Source of the DNA: Psychromonas sp. L1A2
Lineage (GTDB): Bacteria > Pseudomonadota > Gammaproteobacteria > Enterobacterales > Psychromonadaceae
Direction: 5' to 3'
Length of the DNA: 64,000 nt
Assembly: GCF_009828855.1 (NCBI RefSeq)
Contig: NZ_WUAG01000001.1
Span: 372,001 to 436,000 of the forward strand
The notes under the pieces are model-generated. The model worked only from the letters and a program-made list of their open reading frames with translations, was not told the DNA's origin and made no database searches. Every line of letters begins with the position of its first letter. The stretch's first letter is position 1. A program made the translations under genes and the position numbers. Shown in pieces: positions 57,195-64,000 of the stretch.

Positions 57195-57685
57195 TAACCT
57201 TTAATAAAAGCAATCTATTAATCGCGCTAATGATTGCTACCAGCCTAATGTTATTTAGCCATAACAGCCAAGCAGCAATAGAGACCTTCGAATTTGATAA
57301 TGCTCAGCAAGAGCAGACCTTTCATGAGTTGACCAAGCTATTACGTTGCCCTAAATGTCAAAACAATAATATCGCTGACTCTAATGCCGAATTAGCAAAA
57401 GACTTGCGTAATAAAACCTACGAGTTAGTGACTCAGGGACAAACCAAAGAACAAGTTATTGATTACATGGTTGCGCGCTTTGGTAATTTTGTTCGTTATG
57501 ATCCCCCTGTAACGCCTCTAACCATTTTTTTATGGCTAGGTCCTTTATTGTTTATTGTGTTTGGCTTATTAGTATTATTGAGACAAATTAAAAAACAACC
57601 AGCTAAAGGCTCTCAGTTAGATGCGCAAGAGCAGGAAAAATTACAGAAACTATTAAAGCAGCATGTTAAGGATACAAAATCATGA
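57191..57685 (+). CDS. ccmH: Cytochrome c maturation thioreductase CcmH
   Basis: 164 residues: signal peptide (about 1-29), the LRCPKCQN motif with C53 and C56, a three-helix domain, and one transmembrane helix (about 108-130). It corresponds to the short CcmH/CcmL, with CcmI as a separate gene as in Pseudomonas, not fused as in E. coli CcmH. Overlaps ccmG and ccmI by four bases each. Confidence 0.95.
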   Translation: MITFNKSNLLIALMIATSLMLFSHNSQAAIETFEFDNAQQEQTFHELTKLLRCPKCQNNNIADSNAELAKDLRNKTYELVTQGQTKEQVIDYMVARFGNFVRYDPPVTPLTIFLWLGPLLFIVFGLLVLLRQIKKQPAKGSQLDAQEQEKLQKLLKQHVKDTKS

Positions 57686-58989
57686 TTTTACAGTTTGTTA
57701 TTGCCGCTTTGTTATTGTTGGTTATTTTCAGTGTCGTGGTAGCCATTCATTTTATTCGTGATAAAGCGAATAAAAATACGACTCAAGAACGCCGTAATCA
57801 GCTTAATCACGAGCTTTATGATATTCGAGTTAAAGAAGTTGAGGATGATATTCAACAAGGTGTGGTGCTTGATAAAGAAACCATGATTGCGGAGCTTCAA
57901 TATAACTTACTTGATGACATTGACGATGTTGATGATAAGAATTCAAGTACAGAAACTAAGCAAAATAATTCACCACGAATTTGGATACCTGGTGTTATCT
58001 TTTTAATACTAGCAACCATTGCTTTATATTGGTCAGTAGGTGCATTTAAAGAAGTAAATGACTGGCAGGGAACATTGCAACGTTATCCTGAAATCCATAA
58101 AAAATTATTTGAAGACAATGATGCCACGCCTAATGAAAAAGAATTGGAAGATTTGATGTTAGGTTTACGTACTCATTTAGCAAGTGAACCTGGTGATGCT
58201 CAAGGCTGGGTTTTATACAGTCGGTTAGGACGAGTATTTAAAGATAAAGAGTTAGCGTTAGGTGCAATTCAAAAAGCGATTGAAGCAGCTCCTAATAATG
58301 CTGAAATTGAACTCGAATATATCGAACTAAAAATGAAAATCGGTGATGAACACTCGCAAGCAACAGCTGAATTGATGTTAAATCGTTTTTTACAGAGGTA
58401 CCCTGATAATTATGAAGGTTGGTCAATGTATGGTTTTATGGCATTGCAACAAGAGAACTTTTTAGGGGCAATTGAACGTTGGCAAAAAATGTTAGCATTA
58501 GTTGGTCAAAATAGTGAAAAAGCAAGCATGTTAAAAAACAGTATTGCTTATGCTCAAGAACAATTAGCACTGCAAAAACAACCTGAAACAAAAACAGCAA
58601 TGGTTGAACAAAGTTCGCCTGATCAAAACACTGATAAACCTGCTATTGTAGGGCCAGCGTACGAAGTGAATATTACTTTATCTGATCAGGTCAATTATAC
58701 ACAAAACAGTACTTTGTTTGTCTATGCACAACCTGTCAGTGGGTCTTCCATGCCGATTGCAGCCATTAAATTACCTATTAGCACATTTCCCGTTAAGGTG
58801 ATTTTATCAGATGCCAATGAGATGGTTAAAGGCATTAAATTAAGTGATCATTCTCAATTTATCATTAAAGCGCGTATCTCTGCAGATGGCTCAGTAAATA
58901 AAAACGCTAGCCAATGGATTGGTACAAGTACCGTTATTAACGCCGGAGAAAAGAGCGCTATTAATATTGAAATTGATCAGCAATCTTAA
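57682..58989 (+). CDS. ccmI: Cytochrome c maturation TPR protein CcmI
   Basis: 435 residues: two N-terminal membrane helices (about 2-23 and 95-115) around a cytoplasmic loop with a possible coiled coil, TPR repeats (about 150-300; GDAQGWVLYSRLGRVFKDKELALGAIQKAI and similar) and a C-terminal immunoglobulin-like CcmI domain (NITLSDQVNYTQNSTLFVYAQP). It chaperones apocytochrome c. Last gene of the ccm operon. Confidence 0.93.
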   Translation: MILQFVIAALLLLVIFSVVVAIHFIRDKANKNTTQERRNQLNHELYDIRVKEVEDDIQQGVVLDKETMIAELQYNLLDDIDDVDDKNSSTETKQNNSPRIWIPGVIFLILATIALYWSVGAFKEVNDWQGTLQRYPEIHKKLFEDNDATPNEKELEDLMLGLRTHLASEPGDAQGWVLYSRLGRVFKDKELALGAIQKAIEAAPNNAEIELEYIELKMKIGDEHSQATAELMLNRFLQRYPDNYEGWSMYGFMALQQENFLGAIERWQKMLALVGQNSEKASMLKNSIAYAQEQLALQKQPETKTAMVEQSSPDQNTDKPAIVGPAYEVNITLSDQVNYTQNSTLFVYAQPVSGSSMPIAAIKLPISTFPVKVILSDANEMVKGIKLSDHSQFIIKARISADGSVNKNASQWIGTSTVINAGEKSAINIEIDQQS

Positions 58990-58998
58990 ATTCTATTT

Positions 58999-59075
58999 AG
59001 ATTTGTTAATGGATAATTAACAAATCTCGTTAATAAATAGCCAACAGCATTTCTGTTAAATAGGTACTGTTGGCT
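58999..59075 (+). terminator. Two hairpins after ccmI
   Basis: A perfect 12-bp stem AGATTTGTTAAT / ATTAACAAATCT with loop GGATA (58999-59027) and then AGCCAACAG / CTGTTGGCT with a 19-base loop (59039-59075) followed by TAAACTTTT. Neither has a long T run, so termination may be only partial. Confidence 0.6.
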
Positions 59076-59196
59076 TAAACTTTTATTATTCTACGTTAGC
59101 TTTGTTTATAGTTTTAATATTAGTTAAAAATAAATTAATAATGACATTAAACAATATTGACAATTAATTATTAAAAACACTATTTGGATACTTGAT

Positions 59197-59976
59197 ATGC
59201 TTACACGACATTTATTCTCTATTTTTTTACTGTTTGCTAGCTTGAGTGTTTCTGCCCAAACTATTCAGGGTAATGATTCAACTTATATGAGCGACCCAAT
59301 AGAACCTGTGAATCGTTTAGTTTGGGACTTTAACTATTATGTATTAGATGGTTATATCTATAAACCCGTCACAGAAACCTATGTTGATTGGGTGCCTAAA
59401 GCAGGGCGAGTTGCTATTAATAACATGGTGTTAAATCTAGACGAACCTTCCACTATTGTGAATAACCTATTACAACTAGAGTTCGGGCGAGCAACAGATG
59501 CTTTCTTCCGTTTTACATTTAATTCAACCTTTGGTTTGTTAGGTTTGTTTGATGTTGCAAAGTATGGTGGTGTAGAGAGACGTAGGGAAAGTTTTAGTAA
59601 CGTATTAGGTCGTTGGTCTGTTCCACATGGACCTTATTTAATGGTGCCTTTTATAGGGCCTCGTAGTACGCGTATTTTAGTCGGTAGTGTTGTTGATAGT
59701 TTATATTTTCCTTACAGTTATTTTGAACTGTGGCAAACAGGTGTTGTCATGGGACTTAATGGTTTAGATGTTCGTGAAGGTTTATTAGGACAAGAAATAT
59801 TACTTGAGCAATCATTAGACCCTTATACTTTTGTTAAAGAAGCTTACATGCAATTTGAAGCATTTAAGTTTAATGCTAATGGGCAAGGCACTGATGAGTT
59901 TATTTTGTTAAAACAACAAGAGTCTCAGAAAAAAACCGACGAAAACCTTAGTGATTTCTTAGATGAAATTGATTAA
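59197..59976 (+). CDS. mlaA: Phospholipid-retrograde protein MlaA (VacJ), without lipobox
   Basis: 259-residue MlaA/VacJ protein that removes misplaced phospholipids from the outer leaflet of the outer membrane and passes them to MlaC. Family motifs: SDPIEPVNRLVWDFNYYVLDGYIYKP (residues 31-56), FRFTFNSTFGLLGLFDVA and GPYLMVPFIGPRSTR. The N-terminus (FLLFASLSVSA-Q) looks like a cleavable signal peptide without the cysteine seen in E. coli MlaA. The C-terminus ends in an acidic SDFLDEID. It is monocistronic. Confidence 0.93.
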   Translation: MLTRHLFSIFLLFASLSVSAQTIQGNDSTYMSDPIEPVNRLVWDFNYYVLDGYIYKPVTETYVDWVPKAGRVAINNMVLNLDEPSTIVNNLLQLEFGRATDAFFRFTFNSTFGLLGLFDVAKYGGVERRRESFSNVLGRWSVPHGPYLMVPFIGPRSTRILVGSVVDSLYFPYSYFELWQTGVVMGLNGLDVREGLLGQEILLEQSLDPYTFVKEAYMQFEAFKFNANGQGTDEFILLKQQESQKKTDENLSDFLDEID

Positions 59977-60031
59977 GACATTAACCTTATAATACAACAA
60001 TAAAATATTTAATCTCAGATTCGGAGTGACC

Positions 60032-60718
60032 ATGTCAGTTTCAAATTTAATAACTATCGATGGCCCAAGTGGTTCAGGCAAAGGTACGGTATGCCATATC
60101 TTAGCTAAAAAGTTACAATGGCATCTGTTAGATAGTGGTGCGCTTTATCGTATTCTGGCTTACGCTGCATTACAAAAAAATATACTGTTAAATGACTCAA
60201 AAAAGTTAGCTGATTTAGCCTTAACGCTTGACGTCTCTTTTGTCTCTAACGGCACTGGCGTTGATACCTTATTAGCGGGGAAGAATATCGGTGATAAATT
60301 GCGTACTGAAGTCGTTGGCACCGCAGCATCTGAAGTCGCTTCGATTGAGCTGGTACGATCTGCATTACTGGCAAGACAAAAAGCATTCTTGCAAAAACCG
60401 GGTTTAATTGCCGATGGCAGAGATATGGGAACCGTTGTGTTTCCTGAGGCTAAAGTTAAAATTTTCCTAGATGCGAGCGCCGAAGAGCGCGCCCAGCGCC
60501 GTTTTAATCAGTTGCAAGATAAGGGCTTTAATGTTAGCATCGCGCAAATTTTAAGCGAGATTAAAGAACGTGATTATCGAGACCGTAATCGAGCAATTGC
60601 TCCATTACAGCCTGCAGATGATGCATTTGTTATCGATTCTACTGAATTAACCATTAATGAAGTGGTCGAACAAATCCTGACTTTAACTGAACTTAAATTA
60701 AAAATTTCAACTGAATAA
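60032..60718 (+). CDS. cmk: Cytidylate kinase
   Basis: 228-residue kinase that phosphorylates CMP and dCMP, the usual gene before rpsA. P-loop GPSGSGKGT at 11-19, DSGALYRILAYAAL, ADGRDMGTVVFPEA and the lid region ERDYRDRNRAIAPLQPADDAF. The ATG at 60032 lies five bases after CGGAG; a GTG at 60026 overlaps that site. Confidence 0.96.
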   Translation: MSVSNLITIDGPSGSGKGTVCHILAKKLQWHLLDSGALYRILAYAALQKNILLNDSKKLADLALTLDVSFVSNGTGVDTLLAGKNIGDKLRTEVVGTAASEVASIELVRSALLARQKAFLQKPGLIADGRDMGTVVFPEAKVKIFLDASAEERAQRRFNQLQDKGFNVSIAQILSEIKERDYRDRNRAIAPLQPADDAFVIDSTELTINEVVEQILTLTELKLKISTE

Positions 60719-60720
60719 TC

Positions 60721-60820
60721 AGTTGTGAATAAAGCTGCTTCAAGGATGAAGTGGTAATCTTTCTTGCCTCCCGTACGAATGGATTGTATGTGGTTGTATA
60801 AAATAAGTGTGAATAAATAG
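60721..60820 (+). promoter_or_regulatory. rpsA leader with GGA-loop hairpins (S1 autoregulation element)
   Basis: No Shine-Dalgarno stands before the rpsA ATG (GTGAATAAATAG). Instead two hairpins are seen: CTTCA-AGGA-TGAAG (60738-60751) and CGTACGA-ATGGA-TTGTATG (60772-60790, with G-U pairs), both with GGA in the loop. This agrees with what is known of the E. coli rpsA start region, a folded, SD-less leader repressed by free S1. Confidence 0.65.
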
Positions 60821-62491
60821 ATGATGGAATCTTTTGCTGAACTATTTGAAGAATCTCTTCAACAAGTAGAAACTCGCCCAGGTACAATTGTTAAAGGTAC
60901 AATCGTACGTATTAGCAACAACTTAGTATTCGTTGACGCTGGTCTTAAATCTGAAGCTGCTATCCCAGTTGAAGAATTCAAGAACGCTGCTGGCGAAATT
61001 GAAGTTGAAGTTGGCGATGTTTGTGATGTAGCTCTAGACGCTGTAGAAGATGGTTTCGGTGAAACTAAACTTTCTCGCGAAAAAGCTAAACGTCACGAAG
61101 CTTGGATCCAGTTAGAAAAAGCGTACGAAGACCAAGAAACTGTTATCGGTGTTATCAACGGTAAAGTTAAAGGTGGTTTCACTGTTGAATTAAACGGTAT
61201 CCGTGCTTTCCTACCTGGCTCATTAGTTGACGTACGTCCGGTACGTGACACTGCTCACCTTGAAAACAAAGATATTGAATTCAAAGTGATCAAGCTAGAC
61301 CAAAAACGCAACAATGTTGTTGTATCTCGTCGTGCTGTTATCGAAACTGAAAACAGTGTTGAACGTGATGAGCTTCTTGAAAATCTTCAAGAAGGTCAAG
61401 AAGTTAAAGGTATCGTTAAAAACCTAACTGACTACGGCGCGTTCGTAGACTTAGGCGGCGTAGACGGCCTACTACATATCACAGATATGGCTTGGAAACG
61501 TGTTAAACACCCAAGTGAAATCGTAACTGTTGGCGAAGAAATCAACGTTAAAATCCTTAAGTTTGACCGTGAGCGCACTCGTGTATCTCTAGGTCTTAAG
61601 CAATTAGGTGAAGATCCATGGGTTGCAATCGCTAAGCGTTACCCTGAATCAACTCGTCTAACTGGTAAAGTAACTAACTTAACTGATTACGGTTGTTTCG
61701 TAGAAATTGAAGAAGGCGTAGAAGGTCTTGTTCACGTTTCTGAAATGGATTGGACTAATAAAAACATCCACCCATCTAAAGTTGTTAACTTAGGTGATAT
61801 GGCTGAAGTTATGGTTCTAGATATCGATGAAGAACGTCGTCGTATCTCTCTAGGTCTTAAACAGTGTAAAGCTAACCCGTGGGAAGAGTTCTCTTCAACA
61901 CACGATAAAGGTCAAAAAGTTTCTGGTAAGATTAAATCTATCACTGACTTCGGTATCTTCATCGGTCTTGATGGCAACATCGACGGTCTAGTTCACCTTT
62001 CTGACATTAGCTGGGAAGTTGAAGGCGAAAAAGCAGTACTTGATTACAAAAAAGGCGACGAAATCGAAGCTGTTGTATTACAAGTTGACCCAGAGCGCGA
62101 ACGTATCTCTCTAGGTATCAAGCAAATTGCTGCTGACCCATTCAACAACTACCTAGCAGAATTCAAGAAAGGTACTATTGTTAATGGTACTATTTCTGAA
62201 GTTGATGCTAAGGGTGCAACTGTTACTCTTACTGAAGGCGTTGAAGGTTACATCCGTGTTGCTGATATTTCACGTGATCGTATCGAAGATGCATCTACAG
62301 TACTAAAAGCTGGTGAGCCTGTTGAAGCTAAATACGTTGGTGTTGATCGTAAAAACCGCGTAATTAGCCTGTCTATCAAAGCTAAAGATGAAGCAGATGA
62401 GAAAGATGCTATCGATAGCTTGAAGCAACAAGACGAAGCAAGCATGGGTAATGCAATGCTTGACGCGTTTAACGCTGCTAAAGGCAAATAA
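60821..62491 (+). CDS. rpsA: 30S ribosomal protein S1
   Basis: 556 residues (E. coli 557) with six S1 RNA-binding domains; repeats begin near residues 20, 105, 190, 275, 362 and 450, with the marks [41 protein letters not shown] and [10 protein letters not shown] (one per domain). It is needed for binding and unfolding mRNA at initiation. Codon use is cleaner (more GGT, CGT, GTT, AAC) than in neighbours, as expected for a highly expressed gene. ATG at 60821 or the next codon. Confidence 0.97.
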   Translation: MMESFAELFEESLQQVETRPGTIVKGTIVRISNNLVFVDAGLKSEAAIPVEEFKNAAGEIEVEVGDVCDVALDAVEDGFGETKLSREKAKRHEAWIQLEKAYEDQETVIGVINGKVKGGFTVELNGIRAFLPGSLVDVRPVRDTAHLENKDIEFKVIKLDQKRNNVVVSRRAVIETENSVERDELLENLQEGQEVKGIVKNLTDYGAFVDLGGVDGLLHITDMAWKRVKHPSEIVTVGEEINVKILKFDRERTRVSLGLKQLGEDPWVAIAKRYPESTRLTGKVTNLTDYGCFVEIEEGVEGLVHVSEMDWTNKNIHPSKVVNLGDMAEVMVLDIDEERRRISLGLKQCKANPWEEFSSTHDKGQKVSGKIKSITDFGIFIGLDGNIDGLVHLSDISWEVEGEKAVLDYKKGDEIEAVVLQVDPERERISLGIKQIAADPFNNYLAEFKKGTIVNGTISEVDAKGATVTLTEGVEGYIRVADISRDRIEDASTVLKAGEPVEAKYVGVDRKNRVISLSIKAKDEADEKDAIDSLKQQDEASMGNAMLDAFNAAKGK

Positions 62492-62492
62492 T

Positions 62493-62520
62493 TAAATGTG
62501 GCTGGTCGCAGCCACATTTA
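62493..62520 (+). terminator. Hairpin after rpsA
   Basis: Perfect 12-bp stem TAAATGTGGCTG / CAGCCACATTTA with loop GTCG. It lacks a T run, so it may protect the 3' end or act as a weak terminator before ihfB. Confidence 0.6.
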
Positions 62521-62572
62521 AAGCATTAACTGGAGTCTTTTTAATTTGTATTCACATAATACGAGGTAAGTT

Positions 62573-62860
62573 ATGACTAAGTCTGATTTGATCGAAAGAC
62601 TAACCAGCAAACACTTTCAATTGTCGGTTAAAGAAGTTGAAGATAGCGTGAAAGAAACGCTAACGCTGATGACTAATTCACTCGCTTCTGGCGAAAGAAT
62701 TGAAGTTAGAGGTTTTGGTAGTTTTTCACTACATTATCGTGCCCCACGCGTTGGCCGTAACCCTAAAACAGGGGACAAGGTTGAACTGGGCGGGAAATAT
62801 GTTCCTCACTTCAAACCGGGTAAAGCATTGAGAGAACGTGTTAATGCGTTAAATGTCTAA
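62573..62860 (+). CDS. ihfB: Integration host factor beta subunit
   Basis: 95-residue DNA-bending protein of the HU/IHF family that pairs with Ihf[19 protein letters not shown] at the start and the arm [31 protein letters not shown] (residues 61-91) mark it as the beta subunit. IHF would also help the sigma-54 promoters of this window by bending DNA. ATG with CGAGGTAAGTT before it. Confidence 0.97.
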   Translation: MTKSDLIERLTSKHFQLSVKEVEDSVKETLTLMTNSLASGERIEVRGFGSFSLHYRAPRVGRNPKTGDKVELGGKYVPHFKPGKALRERVNALNV

Positions 62861-62864
62861 ATAC

Positions 62865-62892
62865 AAATGGTGCTGAAAAGCACCATTTTTTT
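62865..62892 (+). terminator. Terminator of ihfB
   Basis: 10-bp stem AAATGGTGCT / AGCACCATTT with GAAA tetraloop, followed by a T run. Confidence 0.95.
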
Positions 62893-63052
62893 AATTTTAA
62901 TTTCTATCTACTCTTTTCTGAGTATTTATCTGTTAACTATATTAATTTGATCACTATCTGAGTCGATAATGTTAAACGATTCATATCAATGATTTATTCC
63001 CTGATTGATTTATAATACACTCATCACTTCTTATTCTTGTGTAGGTATCAGT

Positions 63053-63340
63053 ATGAAACGTTTTCTAGCTATATTAATCACAGTAGTATTTTTTATTATC
63101 GTGATTGTATTGGGATTACAAAACCAACAACTCGTTACAGTAAACTATCTTATTGCGCAAAATGAACTACGTCTATCTACTTTGATGGCGATTATATTTT
63201 CCGTGGGATTTGCTATTGCATTATGCTTCGCTAGCTATTTTTACCTAGCGCAGAAAATGAAAATTCGTCAATTAACAAAATTGAATGTAAAGCAACGTAG
63301 AGAGCTTAATGATCTACGTGATAGCATCGAAAAAGATTAA
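63053..63340 (+). CDS. lapA: LPS assembly protein A
   Basis: 95-residue inner-membrane protein with two helices (about 5-23 and 39-62) and a basic coiled-coil tail (KMKIRQLTKLNVKQRRELNDLRDS). DUF1049 family, LapA/YciS, which works with LapB in controlling LpxC and LPS synthesis. The ATG at 63053 lies about seven bases after AGGT; a longer frame from 63005 adds unrelated residues. Followed by lapB six bases on. Confidence 0.93.
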   Translation: MKRFLAILITVVFFIIVIVLGLQNQQLVTVNYLIAQNELRLSTLMAIIFSVGFAIALCFASYFYLAQKMKIRQLTKLNVKQRRELNDLRDSIEKD

Positions 63341-63346
63341 TTCTTA

Positions 63347-64000
63347 GTGCAAGAGATTTTTTTCCTATTACTGCCCGTTGCAGCCTTTTATGGTTGGTAT
63401 ATGGGTGTGCGCAGTGTTTATCAAAAAAAGCAAAAAAAAGGCAATCAATTAAGCCGGGATTATGTCCAAGGTTTAAACTTTTTATTAAATGAGCAACCCG
63501 ATAAAGCGGTGGATCATTTTATTGCATTGTTAGATGTAGATGATGAAACTATTGAAACGCACCTTGCATTAGGTAACCTATTTCGTCAAAGCGGTGAAGT
63601 AGACCGTGCCATTCGTATCCATCAAAACCTTATTGCTCGTCCTTCTCTAACATTGGAGCAGCGTGATTTAGCAATGTTTCAATTGGGTAAAGACTTTTAT
63701 CAATCTGGATTGTTTGATCGCAGTGAAGAAATTTTCATTCAACTTAAAGAGTCTCCTGAATATAAACAAGCGGCATTAGAGAATTTATTGCTTATTTACC
63801 AACAGTTAAAAGATTGGCAAGAAGCGATTAATTGCACTGAATTAATGAATAAGATCGATAAATCAAAAGCGAAACCCAGAACGCTATCTTATTTGTACTG
63901 TAGTTTGGCTTGTGAAATGAAAAAGCCAGAGCAACAAAAACAAGCCATTAAGTTATATCAAAAAGCATTAGTGACTTTCCCTAAATGTATTCGAGCCTGT
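63347..64000 (+). CDS. lapB: LPS assembly protein B, 3' truncated by window edge
   Basis: 218 codons of LapB (YciM) are in the window, and the frame runs off the end. The N-terminal membrane anchor (EIFFLLLPVAAFYGWYMGVRS) is followed by LSRDYVQGLNFLLNEQPDKAVD and TPR repeats with LALGNLFRQSGEVDRAIRIHQNL, a near match to E. coli LapB. It starts with GTG at 63347, six bases after lapA. LapB helps FtsH degrade LpxC; the C-terminal rubredoxin-like metal domain lies outside the window. Confidence 0.93.
   Translation, partial: MQEIFFLLLPVAAFYGWYMGVRSVYQKKQKKGNQLSRDYVQGLNFLLNEQPDKAVDHFIALLDVDDETIETHLALGNLFRQSGEVDRAIRIHQNLIARPSLTLEQRDLAMFQLGKDFYQSGLFDRSEEIFIQLKESPEYKQAALENLLLIYQQLKDWQEAINCTELMNKIDKSKAKPRTLSYLYCSLACEMKKPEQQKQAIKLYQKALVTFPKCIRAC

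Overview
The window is a continuous stretch of core chromosome from an AT-rich, motile, Gram-negative gammaproteobacterium. The gene set and order (ybeD-lipB-lipA, tandem glgC-glgC-glgA, fliE to cheW, ccmA to ccmI, cmk-rpsA-ihfB-lapA-lapB) and the protein sequences point to the Alteromonadales/Vibrionales side of the class. A marine, Psychromonas-like bacterium would fit, but this placement is inference from memory of the families, not a search. I see no rRNA, tRNA, insertion sequence, prophage or CRISPR array.

Layout. 1-13.2 kb is housekeeping and metabolism: a truncated amino-acid-binding protein, mdh, a CBS-domain protein, cysG, a minus-strand glycogen operon (glgC-glgC-glgA) behind rsmC, csrD, a PLP desulfhydrase/deaminase, ynfA and a small conserved protein. 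13.2-17.8 kb holds a TRAP-type carboxylate transporter (dctP, dctQ, dctM) set between two diverged copies of an intergenic repeat, with operator-like palindromes and a CRP-like site in front. 17.8-21.0 kb (minus strand) is ybeD-lipB-lipA and dacA. 21.0-23.0 kb is glnK-amtB with an NtrC-like site and a sigma-54-like promoter. 23.1-51.6 kb is a very long motility block: an LPP20-type lipoprotein, fliEFGHIJ and fliKLMNOPQR-flhB (each group led by a sigma-54-type promoter), flhA-flhF-flhG-fliA, then cheY-cheZ-cheA-cheB-motC-motD-parC-parP-cheW and a DUF2802 protein. 51.8-59.0 kb is the complete cytochrome c maturation operon ccmABCDEFGHI. 59.2-64.0 kb is mlaA, cmk, rpsA, ihfB, lapA and the start of lapB, which runs off the end.

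How it works together. FlhF and FlhG would set number and place of polar flagella, the fli/flh genes build basal body, C-ring and export gate, FliA turns on late genes, and the che genes with ParC/ParP make a polar chemotaxis array. MotC/MotD are an extra stator pair. The ccm set supplies c-type cytochromes for respiration, and glnK-amtB and the TRAP system handle ammonium and organic acid uptake.

Most of this is ordinary, well-known gene content. The observation I find most worth a second look is in CheA: where a P2 domain would sit there are five tandem acidic motifs of the type D-E-(F/I)-E-S-L-L, four of them near-identical. They closely resemble the CheY-binding peptides at the FliM N-terminus and the CheZ C-terminus encoded in the same window. 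A second is flhA, whose reading frame extends upstream of any ATG, GTG or TTG and seems to begin at a rare ATC codon.
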